Positions 42,430 to 52,291 of a stretch of 64,000 bases of DNA are shown in pieces. Under the pieces are notes generated by a model. The model had not been told where the DNA came from. It saw nothing but the letters and a program-made list of their open reading frames with translations, and did not search any database. The stretch spans positions 1,098,548 through 1,162,547 of the forward strand of contig CP046180.1 in NCBI GenBank assembly GCA_014075295.1, in the 5' to 3' direction. A program made the position numbers and the translations under genes. Position 1 is the first letter of the stretch; each line of letters opens with the position of its first letter. This stretch comes from Candidatus Mycalebacterium zealandia. Lineage in GTDB: Bacteria > Desulfobacterota_D > UBA1144 > Nemesobacterales > Mycalebacteriaceae.

Positions 42430-44433
42430 TTAAGACCTGCTTTCAAGAACAAGTCCCGCGATGTCGTCCATTATTTGGGTCAGAGAAAAATCTTTCGGAG
42501 TGTAAACCTTTTTCACCCCGGACTTCATAAGTCTTTTCGCGTCTTTATCGGGAATGATGCCTCCCATGATGACGGGAACATCGGACATCCCCCTGCTTTT
42601 GAGCATCTTCATTATCTTTGGAACCACTGTATTGTGCGAGCCTGAAAGTATGCTCAAGCCTATCAAGTCAACGTTTTCCTGCTCCGCGGCGCTCACTATC
42701 TGTTCGGGCGTGAGACGAATTCCCTGATACAAAACCTCCATTCCCATGTCTCTTGCACGAACGGCTATCTGTTCAGCGCCGTTGGAATGTCCGTCAAGCC
42801 CGGGTTTGCCTATGAGAATTTTCGGCGGACGGCCAAGCTTGTCGTGTATTTTTTTGACGGAAACCCTGACGCTCTTGTCCTCATCGTTTTTTGTGCCGCA
42901 CGACAACTCAACGGACGCTCCCGTGGGAGCCCTGTATTCACCGAACTCTTTTCTCAAAGTGTCCGCCCACTCGCCGGTGGTAACGCCCGCACGGGCGCAC
43001 TCTATTGACGCGGGCATTATGTTCTGCCCATTGCGCGCCGCGGAACTGAGCCCGGACAGCGATTTTTTCACTTTCGCGGATTTCCTTTTCTTTTTGAAAG
43101 CGACGAGCCTGTTAATCTGGTCCCTGACAAGCCCCGGCGAAGTTTTGTGAATTGAGGTTTCGAGCGACTTCGTAAGAGGAGACTGTTCGGTTTCGGTAAA
43201 GCAGTTCACGCCGACTCGCATGATGTCGCCCGATTCAATTGCGGCAATGCGCAAAGCGTTTGAAGCAACAAGGCTCTCCTTCATATACTCAATGCTCTCA
43301 AGCGCACCGCCCATGTCCGCGATTTTGCCGGCTTCCGCAAGCGCGTTTTTCTTGAGTTCGCGTGATTTGGCGTTAATCACCTTTGAGCCGTCAAAGATAT
43401 CGGGGTATTCAAGAATGTCGGTCTCGAAAGCAAGAATTTGCTGAAACCGCAGAGACCATTGCTGGTCCCACGGGCGGGGAAGCCCCAGCGCTTCATTCCA
43501 TGCAGGCAACTGAATGGCGCGCGCGCGCGCTTTTTTCGAAAGCGTAACGTCAAGCATTTGCAATATGATTCGCGCCACGTTGTTTTCGGGCTGGTCCGCG
43601 GCAAGCCCCAGAGAGTTCACCTGAACGCCGTAGCGAAACCGGCGAAAATTTTCATCTTTGACGCCGTATCTGTTTTTGGTCAAATCGTCCCAGATTTCCG
43701 TAAACGCGCGAAGCTTGGAAACCTCTTCCACAAAACGTATTCCCGCATTCACAAAAAACGACACTCTGCCGACCACGCCCGGAAAATCTTTTTTTGAAAT
43801 AGCGCCGCTGTCTCTCACGGCGTCAAGCACGGCAACCGCGTTTGATATTGTGTAGGCAATCTCCTGAACCGGTGTCGCTCCGGCTTCCTGCAAGTGGTAA
43901 CTGCATATGTTGATGGGGTTCCATTTTGGAACGTTGCGATAGCAGTGCGTCACCATGTCGGAAATAAGGCGCATTGAGTGCGCGGGCGGAAAGATGTAAG
44001 TGCCGCGCGAAAGGTATTCCTTGATTATGTCGTTCTGAGTGGTGCCCTGAAGCACGGACGAGTCCGTTCCGCGCTTTTCGGCGACCGCTATATAAAGTGC
44101 CAGCAGCCATGCGGCGGTCGCGTTTATCGTCATTGAGGTATTCATCTTTTCAAGCGGGATATGGTCAAAAAGGGTTGCCATATCCTCAATGTGGCAAATG
44201 GGAACGCCTACCTTGCCAACTTCGCCCTCCGCGAGCGGGCTGTCGCTGTCGTATCCGGTCTGTGTGGGCAAATCAAAGGCAACGCTGAGCCCCGTCTGCC
44301 CTTTTTTAAGATTTTTTCTGTAAAGCTCGTTGGATGCCTTTGCCGTTGAGTGCCCGGCGTAAGTGCGCATTATCCACGGGCGGTCTTTTGTTTGAGGCGC
44401 TTTTCCGTTTGTTCGTTTCGTGCGTGGTGACAT
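42430..44433 (-). CDS. ecm: Ethylmalonyl-CoA mutase (MeaA-type, B12-dependent)
   Basis: The 667-aa single-chain mutase has an N-terminal catalytic barrel and a C-terminal B12 domain with DGHSNG (D-x-H-x-x-G). The opening MRTYAGHSTAKASNELYRKN and VAFDLPTQTGYDSDSPLAEG match MeaA/Ecm rather than the two-subunit methylmalonyl-CoA mutase found elsewhere in the window. It rearranges (2R)-ethylmalonyl-CoA to methylsuccinyl-CoA using adenosylcobalamin. The start is the ATG at 44433; a longer frame adds 35 hydrophobic residues with no family counterpart. With ccr it is strong evidence for the ethylmalonyl-CoA pathway. It is transcribed alone. Confidence 0.92.
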   Translation of the reverse strand: MSPRTKRTNGKAPQTKDRPWIMRTYAGHSTAKASNELYRKNLKKGQTGLSVAFDLPTQTGYDSDSPLAEGEVGKVGVPICHIEDMATLFDHIPLEKMNTSMTINATAAWLLALYIAVAEKRGTDSSVLQGTTQNDIIKEYLSRGTYIFPPAHSMRLISDMVTHCYRNVPKWNPINICSYHLQEAGATPVQEIAYTISNAVAVLDAVRDSGAISKKDFPGVVGRVSFFVNAGIRFVEEVSKLRAFTEIWDDLTKNRYGVKDENFRRFRYGVQVNSLGLAADQPENNVARIILQMLDVTLSKKARARAIQLPAWNEALGLPRPWDQQWSLRFQQILAFETDILEYPDIFDGSKVINAKSRELKKNALAEAGKIADMGGALESIEYMKESLVASNALRIAAIESGDIMRVGVNCFTETEQSPLTKSLETSIHKTSPGLVRDQINRLVAFKKKRKSAKVKKSLSGLSSAARNGQNIMPASIECARAGVTTGEWADTLRKEFGEYRAPTGASVELSCGTKNDEDKSVRVSVKKIHDKLGRPPKILIGKPGLDGHSNGAEQIAVRARDMGMEVLYQGIRLTPEQIVSAAEQENVDLIGLSILSGSHNTVVPKIMKMLKSRGMSDVPVIMGGIIPDKDAKRLMKSGVKKVYTPKDFSLTQIMDDIAGLVLESRS

Positions 44434-44573
44434 CAGTAAAGTTATTGGTAATTGTAAAAGCGCCAAAGGGCAAGTCAAGGAAAACAGGAAACAAGTTTTC
44501 AGTTTATGGTATAGTGTCTGCCTGTATTCAAGGGGCATCTTGGAAATTAAAGGAAGATTTCGGGACTTGTAAA

Positions 44574-45608
44574 ATGATAGTTGTAATGAAGAACTCCGCG
44601 ACTGCGGAGGAAACCGCCAAAGTCATATCCGCCATTGAGGATTTGGGCTACAAAGCACAACCCATAGAAGGGGTTCTGCACACGGTCATAGGAGTTGTCG
44701 GAGACGACAGAGACAAAACCGTCCACAGGGAAAACCTTGCTCTGTTTAGCGGGGTGGAGAAGGTTGTGCCGATTCTCCAGCCCTACAAACTCGCGAGCCG
44801 CGAAGTAAAGGATATGACGTCTGAAGTGACGGTTGATAAAACAAAAATCGGCGGCACGGAAATCGGCGTAATCGCGGGTCCGTGCTCGGTTGAGAGCGAG
44901 AATCAGATTATGGAAATTGCAAAAGCCGTCAAGGCGGCTGGCGCAACAATGCTTCGAGGCGGAGCTTACAAACCGCGCACTTCACCATACTCATTTCAGG
45001 GTCTCGGACGGGAAGGGCTTGATCTTATGCTTCAGGCGAAAAAGGAAACGGGGCTTATGCTTGTTACAGAGATAATGGACGCCAGCGACATTGACGAACT
45101 TGAGCAATACACCGATGTGCTTCAGATAGGAGCGAGGAACTCACAAAACTACTCTCTGCTGAAGGTTGTCGGCAAAACCAGAAAGCCGGTTCTGCTCAAA
45201 AGAGGGCTTTCAACCACCATAAACGAGTTTCTGATGTGCGCCGAATACATACTTTCCGAAGGCAACACCAACGTTATGCTGTGCGAGAGGGGAATACGAA
45301 CTTTTGAGACGGCGACAAGGAACACCTTTGACCTGAACGCCATACCGGTTTTGAAGGAAAAAACCCATCTTCCGGTTATTGCCGACCCAAGTCACGGAAC
45401 CGGATACTGGAACTATGTTACACCCGTGGCAATGGCGGCGGTTGCCGCAGGAGCGGACGGGCTGATGGTGGAAGTTCACAATGAGCCGGAAAAGGCTTTC
45501 AGTGACGGCGGGCAGTCTTTGAAGCCCGAAAAGTTTGAACAACTGATGAAAAAAACCGCCATGATCGCAAAAGCGGTCGGCAGAACAATGAAATCACCCG
45601 CTAACTGA
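44574..45608 (+). CDS. aroF: 3-deoxy-7-phosphoheptulonate synthase (DAHP synthase, type I-beta)
   Basis: The 344-aa enzyme makes DAHP, the first committed compound of aromatic synthesis. A ~75-residue N-terminal ferredoxin-like regulatory domain precedes the barrel, typical of the I-beta group. The barrel shows IAGPCSVES, GGAYKPRTSPYSFQGLG, QIGARNSQNYSLL and DPSHGTGYW. In the last motif Gly-Tyr-Trp replaces the usual Gly-Arg-Arg/Lys. The start at 44574 is chosen because MIVVMKNSATAEE opens the ferredoxin-like domain. Its end overlaps purN by 8 bp, convergently. Confidence 0.93.
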   Translation: MIVVMKNSATAEETAKVISAIEDLGYKAQPIEGVLHTVIGVVGDDRDKTVHRENLALFSGVEKVVPILQPYKLASREVKDMTSEVTVDKTKIGGTEIGVIAGPCSVESENQIMEIAKAVKAAGATMLRGGAYKPRTSPYSFQGLGREGLDLMLQAKKETGLMLVTEIMDASDIDELEQYTDVLQIGARNSQNYSLLKVVGKTRKPVLLKRGLSTTINEFLMCAEYILSEGNTNVMLCERGIRTFETATRNTFDLNAIPVLKEKTHLPVIADPSHGTGYWNYVTPVAMAAVAAGADGLMVEVHNEPEKAFSDGGQSLKPEKFEQLMKKTAMIAKAVGRTMKSPAN

Positions 45609-46203
45609 ATACAACCTTTCCACCATCAAGTTTTATTCGCCCTTCGGCGAAAAGCGTTAACACTTCGGGATAGATACGGTGCTCCTGAATGTGTATTTTC
45701 TCAGCGAGCGTCTGTTCGGTGTCATCGGGCGCGATTGAAACATCCGCCTGTTTTATCACCGGACCCGTATCAACTCCCTCATCAACAAAGTGAACCGTGC
45801 ACCCAGTCCGCCGCGCTCCGGAATCAAGAGCACGCTTTACCGCACGCTTTCCCGGAAAATCCGGCAGTAAAGACGGATGTATGTTGATTATTCTTCCCTC
45901 AAACTGCTTTATAAAATCAGGAGACAGTATCCTCATAAAACCTGCAAGCGCTATCAAATCGGGGGTGTGCCTGTCAAGCCGCGAGACTATTTCCGCCTCA
46001 AAATCCTCACGGGAGGAAAACCCCGCACGGTCAACAACCTCAATCGGCAATCCGCCGCCGCGCGCTCTCTCAATGGCGCGGGCTCCGGGATTGTCACACA
46101 CAACGGGAGCAATGCGTAACCCCGTGATTTCAGCGTCCATAATTGCTTGTAGATTGCCGCCGCTACCCGAAACAAAAACAGATATTTTGCAGACGGCTGA
46201 CAT
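45601..46203 (-). CDS. purN: Phosphoribosylglycinamide formyltransferase
   Basis: The 200-aa enzyme transfers formyl from 10-formyltetrahydrofolate to GAR in purine synthesis. SGSGGNLQAIMDA, the catalytic INIHPSLLPDFPG, and FVDEGVDTGPVI are intact. Length is normal. It ends convergently with the DAHP synthase gene and lies just downstream of the 5S rRNA gene. Confidence 0.95.
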   Translation of the reverse strand: MSAVCKISVFVSGSGGNLQAIMDAEITGLRIAPVVCDNPGARAIERARGGGLPIEVVDRAGFSSREDFEAEIVSRLDRHTPDLIALAGFMRILSPDFIKQFEGRIINIHPSLLPDFPGKRAVKRALDSGARRTGCTVHFVDEGVDTGPVIKQADVSIAPDDTEQTLAEKIHIQEHRIYPEVLTLFAEGRIKLDGGKVVFS

Positions 46204-46231
46204 GAAAAATGTTGTCAGAATATGAAAAGAA

Positions 46232-46348
46232 CCAAGGCGGCAACCTACTTTCCCACCCCCGCAGGGGGCAGTATCATCGGCCCAAAAGAACTTAACTTCC
46301 GGGTTCGGAATGGAGCCGGGTGTTTCCTCTCTGGTATAGCCACCCAGA
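46232..46348 (-). rRNA. rrf: 5S ribosomal RNA, not next to 16S or 23S genes
   Basis: The minus strand carries the typical 5S core: CTCCATTCCGAACCCGGAAG, GTTAAG, GGGCCGATGATACTG, and GGTGGGAAAGTAGG. Helix I forms between TCTGGGTGGC at the 5' end and GCCGCCTTGG at the 3' end, with one mismatch and a few wobble pairs, giving 117 nt. No 16S or 23S sequence occurs anywhere in the window. The gene has its own promoter-like sequence inside the end of rpoD. Confidence 0.93.
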
Positions 46349-46358
46349 TTCGTACGTC

Positions 46359-46387
46359 AATTTATCACGGGGACAAAAAACTGTCAA
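46359..46387 (-). promoter_or_regulatory. Promoter for the 5S rRNA gene, overlapping the rpoD stop codon
   Basis: On the minus strand a perfect -35 TTGACA (46382-46387) and a -10 TAAATT (46359-46364) are 17 bp apart. Transcription would begin at about the 5' end of the 5S RNA. The -35 hexamer contains the rpoD stop codon (TGA at 46384-46386). This explains how an isolated 5S gene can be expressed without an rrn operon. Confidence 0.55.
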
Positions 46388-47817
46388 TCCACATAGAGAC
46401 GGATTTGCGATTTTCTGCTGCTTCTCTTCAGTTTGGCGAGTGATTCAACCTCTATCTGCCTGACTCTTTCCTTTGTAATTCCAATCTGCCGCCCTATTTC
46501 TTCAAGGGTGTGCTCCTTTTCTTCACCGATACCGAAACGCATGCGAATCACTTTCTCTTCATTTGGTTTGAGAACTTTTAGCGCCTTGTGGACAATCTCC
46601 CGAAACTCTTCTTTTTCAAAAATTTCAGACGAACGGTTGTCCGGACTTTCGTCCTCAACAAAGTCCATTATCGAGTTGCTACTGTAATCCTCGTTTCCAA
46701 CCGGAATATCAAGCGAGAGAGTGTCATTTGCGAGCCCTATCGTTTTAGAAACCTCGCCGGGAGTCTGATCAAGTTTGTCCGCTATGTCCTCAATTGACGG
46801 AGACTTCCTCATTTTCTGAGACAAAGCCCTCTTTGTTTTGTATATCTTGCTGACATTTTCCACCACATTAACGGGAATCTTTATCACCCTCGACTGCTCG
46901 GCAATGGCACGCGTTATCGCCTGCATTATCCACCAGCTCGCGTGAGTCGAAAACTTATTGCCCCTGCGGTATTCAAACACGTCTACCGAATGCCTGAGCC
47001 CGATGTTTCCCTCCTGCACCAAATCAAGGAGCGGCAAGCCCCTGTTTTTGTATTTGTTCGCTATGCTCACGACAAGACGCAGGTTTGCTTCAACAAGCCT
47101 TTTTCTGTTCTCTGAAACATCATAGCACGAGGCGCGCAAAGCGGACAGAGAAGCTGCAACTTCGTCCTGTTTCTGCGAAGAAAACTGCTTGCGGAGCTTG
47201 GCCAGAATTTTCCCGCACTCATCTTTGCGTTTGCGGGAGCGTGTGGATTTATGCAGCGCGGATTTTTCATCAATCTCGGAAAGAATATCCGCCACAGTCT
47301 GCTCAACCGCTTCAAGGCGGTGTTTGAACAAAAGGTTGTTCTGGCGGTTCATATCCTTGATGACTTCCACTTTTTTCTTAATATTGCGCGCTTTTCTGCG
47401 CGAGAACGCCCTGAGCTTCTCGCCGGATTGTTTCATTTTGCCAATTTTTTTCTCTATTTCCACGCCTTGCTCGATGTATCCGGCAAGTGTGGCAAACATC
47501 GTTTTGTAACGGTTTTTCTCCACCTCTTTTTTGCCGAGCGCGAGAAGGTCAACATTTTCACCGAAGCAAAATTCGCGCTTCATAAAATCACAACTCAGAA
47601 TTGCCTGCGCAACTCTCTCTTTTGACTTTTCAAGGTCTTTGGCAACCTTGATTTCCTGTTGCCTTTTCAGGAGAGGATGCATGCTGATGTCCTGCAGATA
47701 GGTACGCATCGGGTCTCTGTCCAATGCCCCTCCTTTGGCATCCTGCACGGGCGCAGCGTCCGATGTTTGCTCCCCGTAAAACTCTCCCTCTTCACGCCCC
47801 GCTTGGGCAACTTTCAT
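46384..47817 (-). CDS. rpoD: RNA polymerase sigma factor RpoD (sigma-70)
   Basis: The 477-aa primary sigma factor has region 1.2 ([16 protein letters not shown]), a ~180-residue non-conserved helical spacer, region 2 ([31 protein letters not shown]), region 3 and region 4 ([20 protein letters not shown]). Region 1.1 is very short. In region 2.4 the -10-reading segment is [20 protein letters not shown], where most sigma-70s have FSTYATWWIRQAITR. The Gln and Thr that read the -10 are kept but the Arg is Met. It is the last gene of rpsU-dnaG-rpoD. Confidence 0.95.
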   Translation of the reverse strand: MKVAQAGREEGEFYGEQTSDAAPVQDAKGGALDRDPMRTYLQDISMHPLLKRQQEIKVAKDLEKSKERVAQAILSCDFMKREFCFGENVDLLALGKKEVEKNRYKTMFATLAGYIEQGVEIEKKIGKMKQSGEKLRAFSRRKARNIKKKVEVIKDMNRQNNLLFKHRLEAVEQTVADILSEIDEKSALHKSTRSRKRKDECGKILAKLRKQFSSQKQDEVAASLSALRASCYDVSENRKRLVEANLRLVVSIANKYKNRGLPLLDLVQEGNIGLRHSVDVFEYRRGNKFSTHASWWIMQAITRAIAEQSRVIKIPVNVVENVSKIYKTKRALSQKMRKSPSIEDIADKLDQTPGEVSKTIGLANDTLSLDIPVGNEDYSSNSIMDFVEDESPDNRSSEIFEKEEFREIVHKALKVLKPNEEKVIRMRFGIGEEKEHTLEEIGRQIGITKERVRQIEVESLAKLKRSSRKSQIRLYVD

Positions 47818-47825
47818 TTTGGACT

Positions 47826-49583
47826 CTATGATAAGTCCCCCTGTGTAAGTTTTTTCCTCTCATCAAGCAAATCCCTGTAACGTTTCATGAGTTCGCCACC
47901 GCGAGTGTCATCATGAGAGTCGGTTTCAAGAACCCGCAAACTTTCGCGCACGGATTTGAGTTCCCTGCCTATCGCGTCCAGTTTGAGTTTCACCAGACAC
48001 TTCTCAACCTCGCGCCTAACGTTGCTTTCATCCATAAAACTAATCTCTTCAAGTGTGAAGTACGCACGGGAAAGCAACCCGCCCGAACCTTCGGAAACAT
48101 GCTCCGAACCCGCCATACCGGAAGCGCGGATTGAAGAGATGATGTCTCTTGTTTCGCCCGGGGGAATATGTTTCATAATCTCTTCGGCGCACAAAAATTC
48201 AGCCATTTCAGGAAACTTGAGCGCAATCCTCAGCAACATCATCTCCGCCGGAACGACCTCCGGGGCTGATGGCCCGGCCGGTAAATCACGGACCTGAGAG
48301 CGGGGCTTACCCGCGGACGAAGCCAGTGAATAAAGGTCGGCTTCCCTGAAGCCGAATCTACATGAAACCTCTCTCACATAAGGACCCACTTCGGGGCTGT
48401 CTCCGAGAATTGGAACAATTGCCATAAGTTTTTTCGCCGCCACCGATTGTGAAACCCGTTTTTCCGCAAGCGCGGACGACATGTCTTCCATAAGAACCTC
48501 GGTAAGCGGAAGAGCGCCGTCAATAAGGGCGCGCAGAGCGTCTATGCCATTGTTCTTCACGAACCCGTCCGGATCAAGCCCTTCGGGAACACGCGCCACG
48601 CGCGGAACAACACCGCCCGCCATAAAAACCTCTCCCGCGGAAAAAGAGGCGTCCATTCCGGCGTGGTCGCCGTCATACAAAATCACAATGTCGTCCGCGT
48701 AGCCTTTAAAAATGCCCACCTGCTCTCTTGTAAGAGAGGTGCCAAGAGACGCGGCAACATTTTTCACGCCACCTGCGTAAACTGACAGAAAATCGGTGTA
48801 TCCCTCAACCAGAACGGCAACGCCCTGTTTTCTAATTTCCTGCCTTGTTTTGTTAAGTCCGTAAAGAGAGCGCCTTTTCCTGTAAACCGGCGACTCCGCA
48901 GAATTCAGATACTTCGGCGCGCGTGTGTTTTCGTCAATTATCCTGCCGCCGAAACCGATAATTTTGGAATCCGGGCTGAATATCGAGAACATAACGCGGG
49001 AGCGAAACTTGCAGTAAAAGTCGGACGACCCCTCTTTGGAATCCACAAGCCCGAGTTCCTTTGCGCGGCGGAGCGACAGATCGAGTTTTGACAGAAGAGA
49101 CGGAACGGCGGAACCCAAAGCCGGAGCGTAGCCGATTGAAAACTGCTCGATTATTTCGGAATCAATTCCCCTCTGCCGTAGATAGGAAAGCGCCTTTTCT
49201 GACTCTTCGGTTCCGTTCTGAAGGGATTTGCGGAAAAAATCGCAGACCGCCTTGTTGATTGTGAAAAACTCGTCGTTTGAGTTTTTGCTTCCCGCGAAAC
49301 GCTCAATACTGACACCCGCCTTGTCCGCGACTTCTTGAAGCGCCTCCTTAAAGTCACATCCTTTGATACGCTGGAGAAACGCGAAAACATCTCCGCCCGC
49401 CTTGCAACTGAAACAGTAAAACATCCGCTTTTCATCACTTACGTGAAGGGACGGATTTTTGTCATCATGGAAAGGGCATAGCCCCGTATGGGACCTGCCC
49501 GCTTTTCTCAGGGAAACATAGTTGCTTACAATATCAACTATGCTAACCCTGCTTTTCAGTTCCTCTGTAGAAACTCCTGCCAT
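47826..49583 (-). CDS. dnaG: DNA primase
   Basis: The 585-aa primase makes RNA primers for replication. The CHC2 zinc finger ([10 protein letters not shown] and [11 protein letters not shown], about residues 36-66) is followed by the primase core, with the TOPRIM motifs [13 protein letters not shown] and [12 protein letters not shown]. The C-terminal part is the helicase-binding region and is weakly conserved, as normal. The gap to rpoD is 8 bp, so the two are co-translated in the classic macromolecular-synthesis operon. Confidence 0.95.
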   Translation of the reverse strand: MAGVSTEELKSRVSIVDIVSNYVSLRKAGRSHTGLCPFHDDKNPSLHVSDEKRMFYCFSCKAGGDVFAFLQRIKGCDFKEALQEVADKAGVSIERFAGSKNSNDEFFTINKAVCDFFRKSLQNGTEESEKALSYLRQRGIDSEIIEQFSIGYAPALGSAVPSLLSKLDLSLRRAKELGLVDSKEGSSDFYCKFRSRVMFSIFSPDSKIIGFGGRIIDENTRAPKYLNSAESPVYRKRRSLYGLNKTRQEIRKQGVAVLVEGYTDFLSVYAGGVKNVAASLGTSLTREQVGIFKGYADDIVILYDGDHAGMDASFSAGEVFMAGGVVPRVARVPEGLDPDGFVKNNGIDALRALIDGALPLTEVLMEDMSSALAEKRVSQSVAAKKLMAIVPILGDSPEVGPYVREVSCRFGFREADLYSLASSAGKPRSQVRDLPAGPSAPEVVPAEMMLLRIALKFPEMAEFLCAEEIMKHIPPGETRDIISSIRASGMAGSEHVSEGSGGLLSRAYFTLEEISFMDESNVRREVEKCLVKLKLDAIGRELKSVRESLRVLETDSHDDTRGGELMKRYRDLLDERKKLTQGDLS

Positions 49584-49656
49584 CTTCCCGCAAAACGGGG
49601 AATAAATCCCCTGTCAGCACTCAAAACCCTGCGCCGGATGATGAACAACCCGCTCA

Positions 49657-49839
49657 TCAACGCGACTTCCTCATACGTTTTATCGCAGCCAGAACCTTTT
49701 TCTTCCTTTTCTGGCTGGGTTTCTCGTAGAACTGCCGTCTGCGAATCTCCGAAACAACACCTGCTCTTTCAACCTGTTTTTTGAAACGCTTGAGAGCGCT
49801 GTCTATGCTCTCGCTGGAACCTACGATTATGCCTGGCAT
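49657..49839 (-). CDS. rpsU: 30S ribosomal protein S21
   Basis: This 60-aa basic protein matches S21 over its whole length: [20 protein letters not shown] at the start, then [19 protein letters not shown] and a lysine/arginine-rich end. It is the first gene of the rpsU-dnaG-rpoD operon. There is a 73-bp space to dnaG and a promoter about 50 bp upstream. Confidence 0.95.
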   Translation of the reverse strand: MPGIIVGSSESIDSALKRFKKQVERAGVVSEIRRRQFYEKPSQKRKKKVLAAIKRMRKSR

Positions 49840-49889
49840 AAGCTTTTAGCCCTCTGCAAACTGTTTGGCGGAAAAACCATTACGCCTCA

Positions 49890-49917
49890 ATGGTAAGGTA
49901 AAAGACCCCAATGTCAA
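49890..49917 (-). promoter_or_regulatory. Promoter of the rpsU-dnaG-rpoD operon
   Basis: On the minus strand a perfect -35 TTGACA (49912-49917) and a -10 TACCAT (49890-49895) are 16 bp apart. They lie about 50 bp upstream of rpsU. This is one of the clearest sigma-70 sites in the window. Confidence 0.5.
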
Positions 49918-49929
49918 TGGGAAGTTTAA

Positions 49930-50178
49930 TTATTCCGGTTTGCTTCCGTTAAAAATTTCCCCGAACATTTCCCGTTTTTTACGAACTTCTTCATCCTCGT
50001 TTTCAGGCTCATTCGGACTGTCGGAGTCATCGCTTTCCTTTCTCTGCTCTTCAAGCCGGATGCTCCACGGGTCTCTGACATCTCTGATTTTGCGTATTAA
50101 ACCCAAACAGTTTTTCCCTTCCGCTCTACGTTGCGCGAGGTTGTTTAGAACCCCGTGAACATATAGATTTAAAGCCAA
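49930..50178 (-). CDS. Possible small acidic protein upstream of rpsU (82 aa)
   Basis: From a TTG at 50178 the frame encodes 82 residues with a helical N-terminal half and a strongly acidic, disordered-looking C-terminal half (ESDDSDSPNEPENEDEE). I do not recognise it. It has no good Shine-Dalgarno, starts only with TTG and abuts the divergent membrane-protein gene, so it may not be real. It is kept because it fills the only space between two operons and its composition is protein-like. Confidence 0.35.
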   Translation of the reverse strand: MALNLYVHGVLNNLAQRRAEGKNCLGLIRKIRDVRDPWSIRLEEQRKESDDSDSPNEPENEDEEVRKKREMFGEIFNGSKPE

Positions 50179-50412
50179 ATGGCAAAACTTATCGCGGATG
50201 TTATAGAAAACTATATAGATATCCTTTCAAACACAATACCACGCATGGTTTCGGGGGCGAGAGCCGAGGCTCGGTTCGGTATTTACTGCGCGGCGGTGGT
50301 GCTCTACCCGCTTGCGCTCGTGGTTCTTTTCGTCCTCGTAATGGTTGCGGTGAGTGCCGTTTTCATTGTTCATCCTCTAATCACCGGAAGCGACAGAACT
50401 CCTTCCCCATGA
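50179..50412 (+). CDS. Small membrane protein preceding uppS (77 aa)
   Basis: The 77-aa product has one long hydrophobic stretch (about 36-66, YPLALVVLFVLVMVAVSAVFIV), so it should span the inner membrane once. An amphipathic N-terminal part precedes it. I do not recognise the family. It overlaps uppS by 4 bp and is the first gene of the uppS-dxr-rseP operon, which supports it being real and linked to envelope or isoprenoid functions. Confidence 0.65.
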   Translation: MAKLIADVIENYIDILSNTIPRMVSGARAEARFGIYCAAVVLYPLALVVLFVLVMVAVSAVFIVHPLITGSDRTPSP

Positions 50413-51146
50413 GTAAAACCAACCTGAATCCCCGCCACGTTGCCATCATAATGGACGGCAACGGAAGGTGGGCGCGCAACCGTGGAATGCGCAGAATCGC
50501 CGGACATATTGCCGGAATGAAATCGGTTCGGGCTATTGTTGAAGCCGCGTGCGAAATGAATGTTACGCATTTGAGTCTTTACGCATTTTCACTCCAAAAC
50601 TGGGGGCGCCCGAAGGACGAAGTGCGGGGGCTTATGGAATTGCTCGCACAGTATCTTGAAAAAGAAACCGCCACGCTTGTGAAAAACGGCATCCGGCTCA
50701 ATCCCATCGGGCGGCTTGACCGCCTTCCCGCCGGCATGCGCGCCGCGCTTGAAGAAACGGTCAAAAAAACGCGCGGCGGAAAAAACCTCACTCTAACGCT
50801 CGCTATCAGTTACGGAGCGCGCGAGGAGATTGTGGAAGCGGTGAAGAAAATTGCCGCGGCGGGAACAAAACCCGAACGCATAACAAAAAAAACCGTTGCG
50901 GCGAACCTGCACACCGCCGGGCTTCCCGAACCTGACCTGCTCATACGAACGGGCGGGGAGATGCGGCTGTCAAACTTTTTTCTGTGGCAGTCCGCATACA
51001 CCGAAATCTATGTTGCCAAAACCCTCTGGCCGGATTTCAGAAGACGGCATCTGAAAAAAGCCGTTGAAACCTACATGAGTCGTGAAAGACGCTTCGGGCT
51101 AACGGAACCCGCGCTCGGCACACAAAAAAAGAGGCGCGAAAGTTGA
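50409..51146 (+). CDS. uppS: Isoprenyl transferase (undecaprenyl diphosphate synthase type)
   Basis: The 245-aa cis-prenyltransferase extends farnesyl diphosphate to the C55 lipid carrier for peptidoglycan. It shows HVAIIMDGNGRWARNRG with the catalytic Asp, the HxxG loop, LSLYAFSLQNWGRP and the C-terminal RTGGEMRLSNFFLWQSAY. It overlaps the upstream membrane-protein gene and dxr, forming the common uppS-dxr-rseP block. Confidence 0.95.
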   Translation: MSKTNLNPRHVAIIMDGNGRWARNRGMRRIAGHIAGMKSVRAIVEAACEMNVTHLSLYAFSLQNWGRPKDEVRGLMELLAQYLEKETATLVKNGIRLNPIGRLDRLPAGMRAALEETVKKTRGGKNLTLTLAISYGAREEIVEAVKKIAAAGTKPERITKKTVAANLHTAGLPEPDLLIRTGGEMRLSNFFLWQSAYTEIYVAKTLWPDFRRRHLKKAVETYMSRERRFGLTEPALGTQKKRRES

Positions 51147-52291
51147 AAAAAATCTCCATTCTCGGCTCAACGGGCTCAATAGGCAGGCAGGCGCTTGAAG
51201 TAATTGAGAGTTTCCCCGACCGCTTTGAGGTGTGCTCGCTGTGCGCGGGCTCAAATATCGCCTTGCTCAAAGAACAGATTGAAAAGTTTTCTCCGTCTGC
51301 CGTGTGCGTGAGCGACGAGGAAAAAGCGCGCGAACTGGAAAAAACCGCGCACGGGAAAACGGACATTGTTTTCGGCAGAGAGGGGCTTTGTGAACTCGCG
51401 GCGGACGAGTCCGAAACGGTGGTTTCCGCAATAGTAGGGTTCGCGGGGCTTGAACCGACCCTCACCGCCGTGCGAAAAGGCAAGCGGGTCGCGCTTGCCA
51501 ACAAAGAACTTATCGTGGCGGCGGGACAGATAGTGATGGACGAGGTGCGCGCAAGTTCCGCGGAGATCATTCCGGTTGACAGCGAGCACAGCGCGGTTTT
51601 TCAGTCAATGCGGGCGGGCGGAGAGGTAAGGCGGCTCATAATAACCGCTTCGGGGGGGCCGTTCCTGAACACTCCGCAGGACACGCTTGAAAAGGTCTCG
51701 CCCGCGCAGGCGCTCAACCATCCCACATGGGATATGGGAGACAAAATCACAATAGATTCTGCGACAATGATGAACAAGGCGTTTGAGGTTATTGAGGCGC
51801 GGTGGCTTTTTGACGTTCCGCCTGAAAAAATCGAGGTCTGGATTCATCCGCAGAGCGTTGTCCACTCAATAGTGGAGTTTGAAGACGGCTCGGCGGTGTG
51901 CCAGATGAGCGAGCCCGATATGCGCGTGCCGATAGCATTCGCGCTGTCATATCCCGAACGCCTCGCACTCCAAACTGAAAGATTGAGTCCCGCGCGGCTT
52001 TCGCAGACCTCTTTTGAAGAGGCGGACACTCGAAAAACCATCCCGCTTGCGCTCGCCCTGAGGGCGCTTGATGAAGAAGGGACGATGCCCGGAACAATGA
52101 ACGCCGCAAATGAGGAGGCGGTGAAACTTTTTCTGGACAATCGTATAAAATTCACCGATATAGTTAAGATTGTGGAAACCGTCATGGACGGTCACAAAAC
52201 CTCGCCCGCCGAAACGGTGGAGCAGGTTCTGCAAGCGGACGCGCAAGCGCGCAAGGAAGCCGGACGCGCCGCTGAAATGAATGAAAAATGA
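51143..52291 (+). CDS. dxr: 1-deoxy-D-xylulose 5-phosphate reductoisomerase
   Basis: The 382-aa NADPH enzyme makes MEP, the second step of the non-mevalonate isoprenoid route. SILGSTGSIGRQALEVI binds NADPH, and VDSEHSAVFQSM and ITIDSATMMNKAFEVIEA form the metal and substrate site. The start is TTG at 51143, overlapping the uppS stop (TTGA), and no better start exists nearby. The stop overlaps rseP by 4 bp. Confidence 0.95.
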   Translation: MKKISILGSTGSIGRQALEVIESFPDRFEVCSLCAGSNIALLKEQIEKFSPSAVCVSDEEKARELEKTAHGKTDIVFGREGLCELAADESETVVSAIVGFAGLEPTLTAVRKGKRVALANKELIVAAGQIVMDEVRASSAEIIPVDSEHSAVFQSMRAGGEVRRLIITASGGPFLNTPQDTLEKVSPAQALNHPTWDMGDKITIDSATMMNKAFEVIEARWLFDVPPEKIEVWIHPQSVVHSIVEFEDGSAVCQMSEPDMRVPIAFALSYPERLALQTERLSPARLSQTSFEEADTRKTIPLALALRALDEEGTMPGTMNAANEEAVKLFLDNRIKFTDIVKIVETVMDGHKTSPAETVEQVLQADAQARKEAGRAAEMNEK

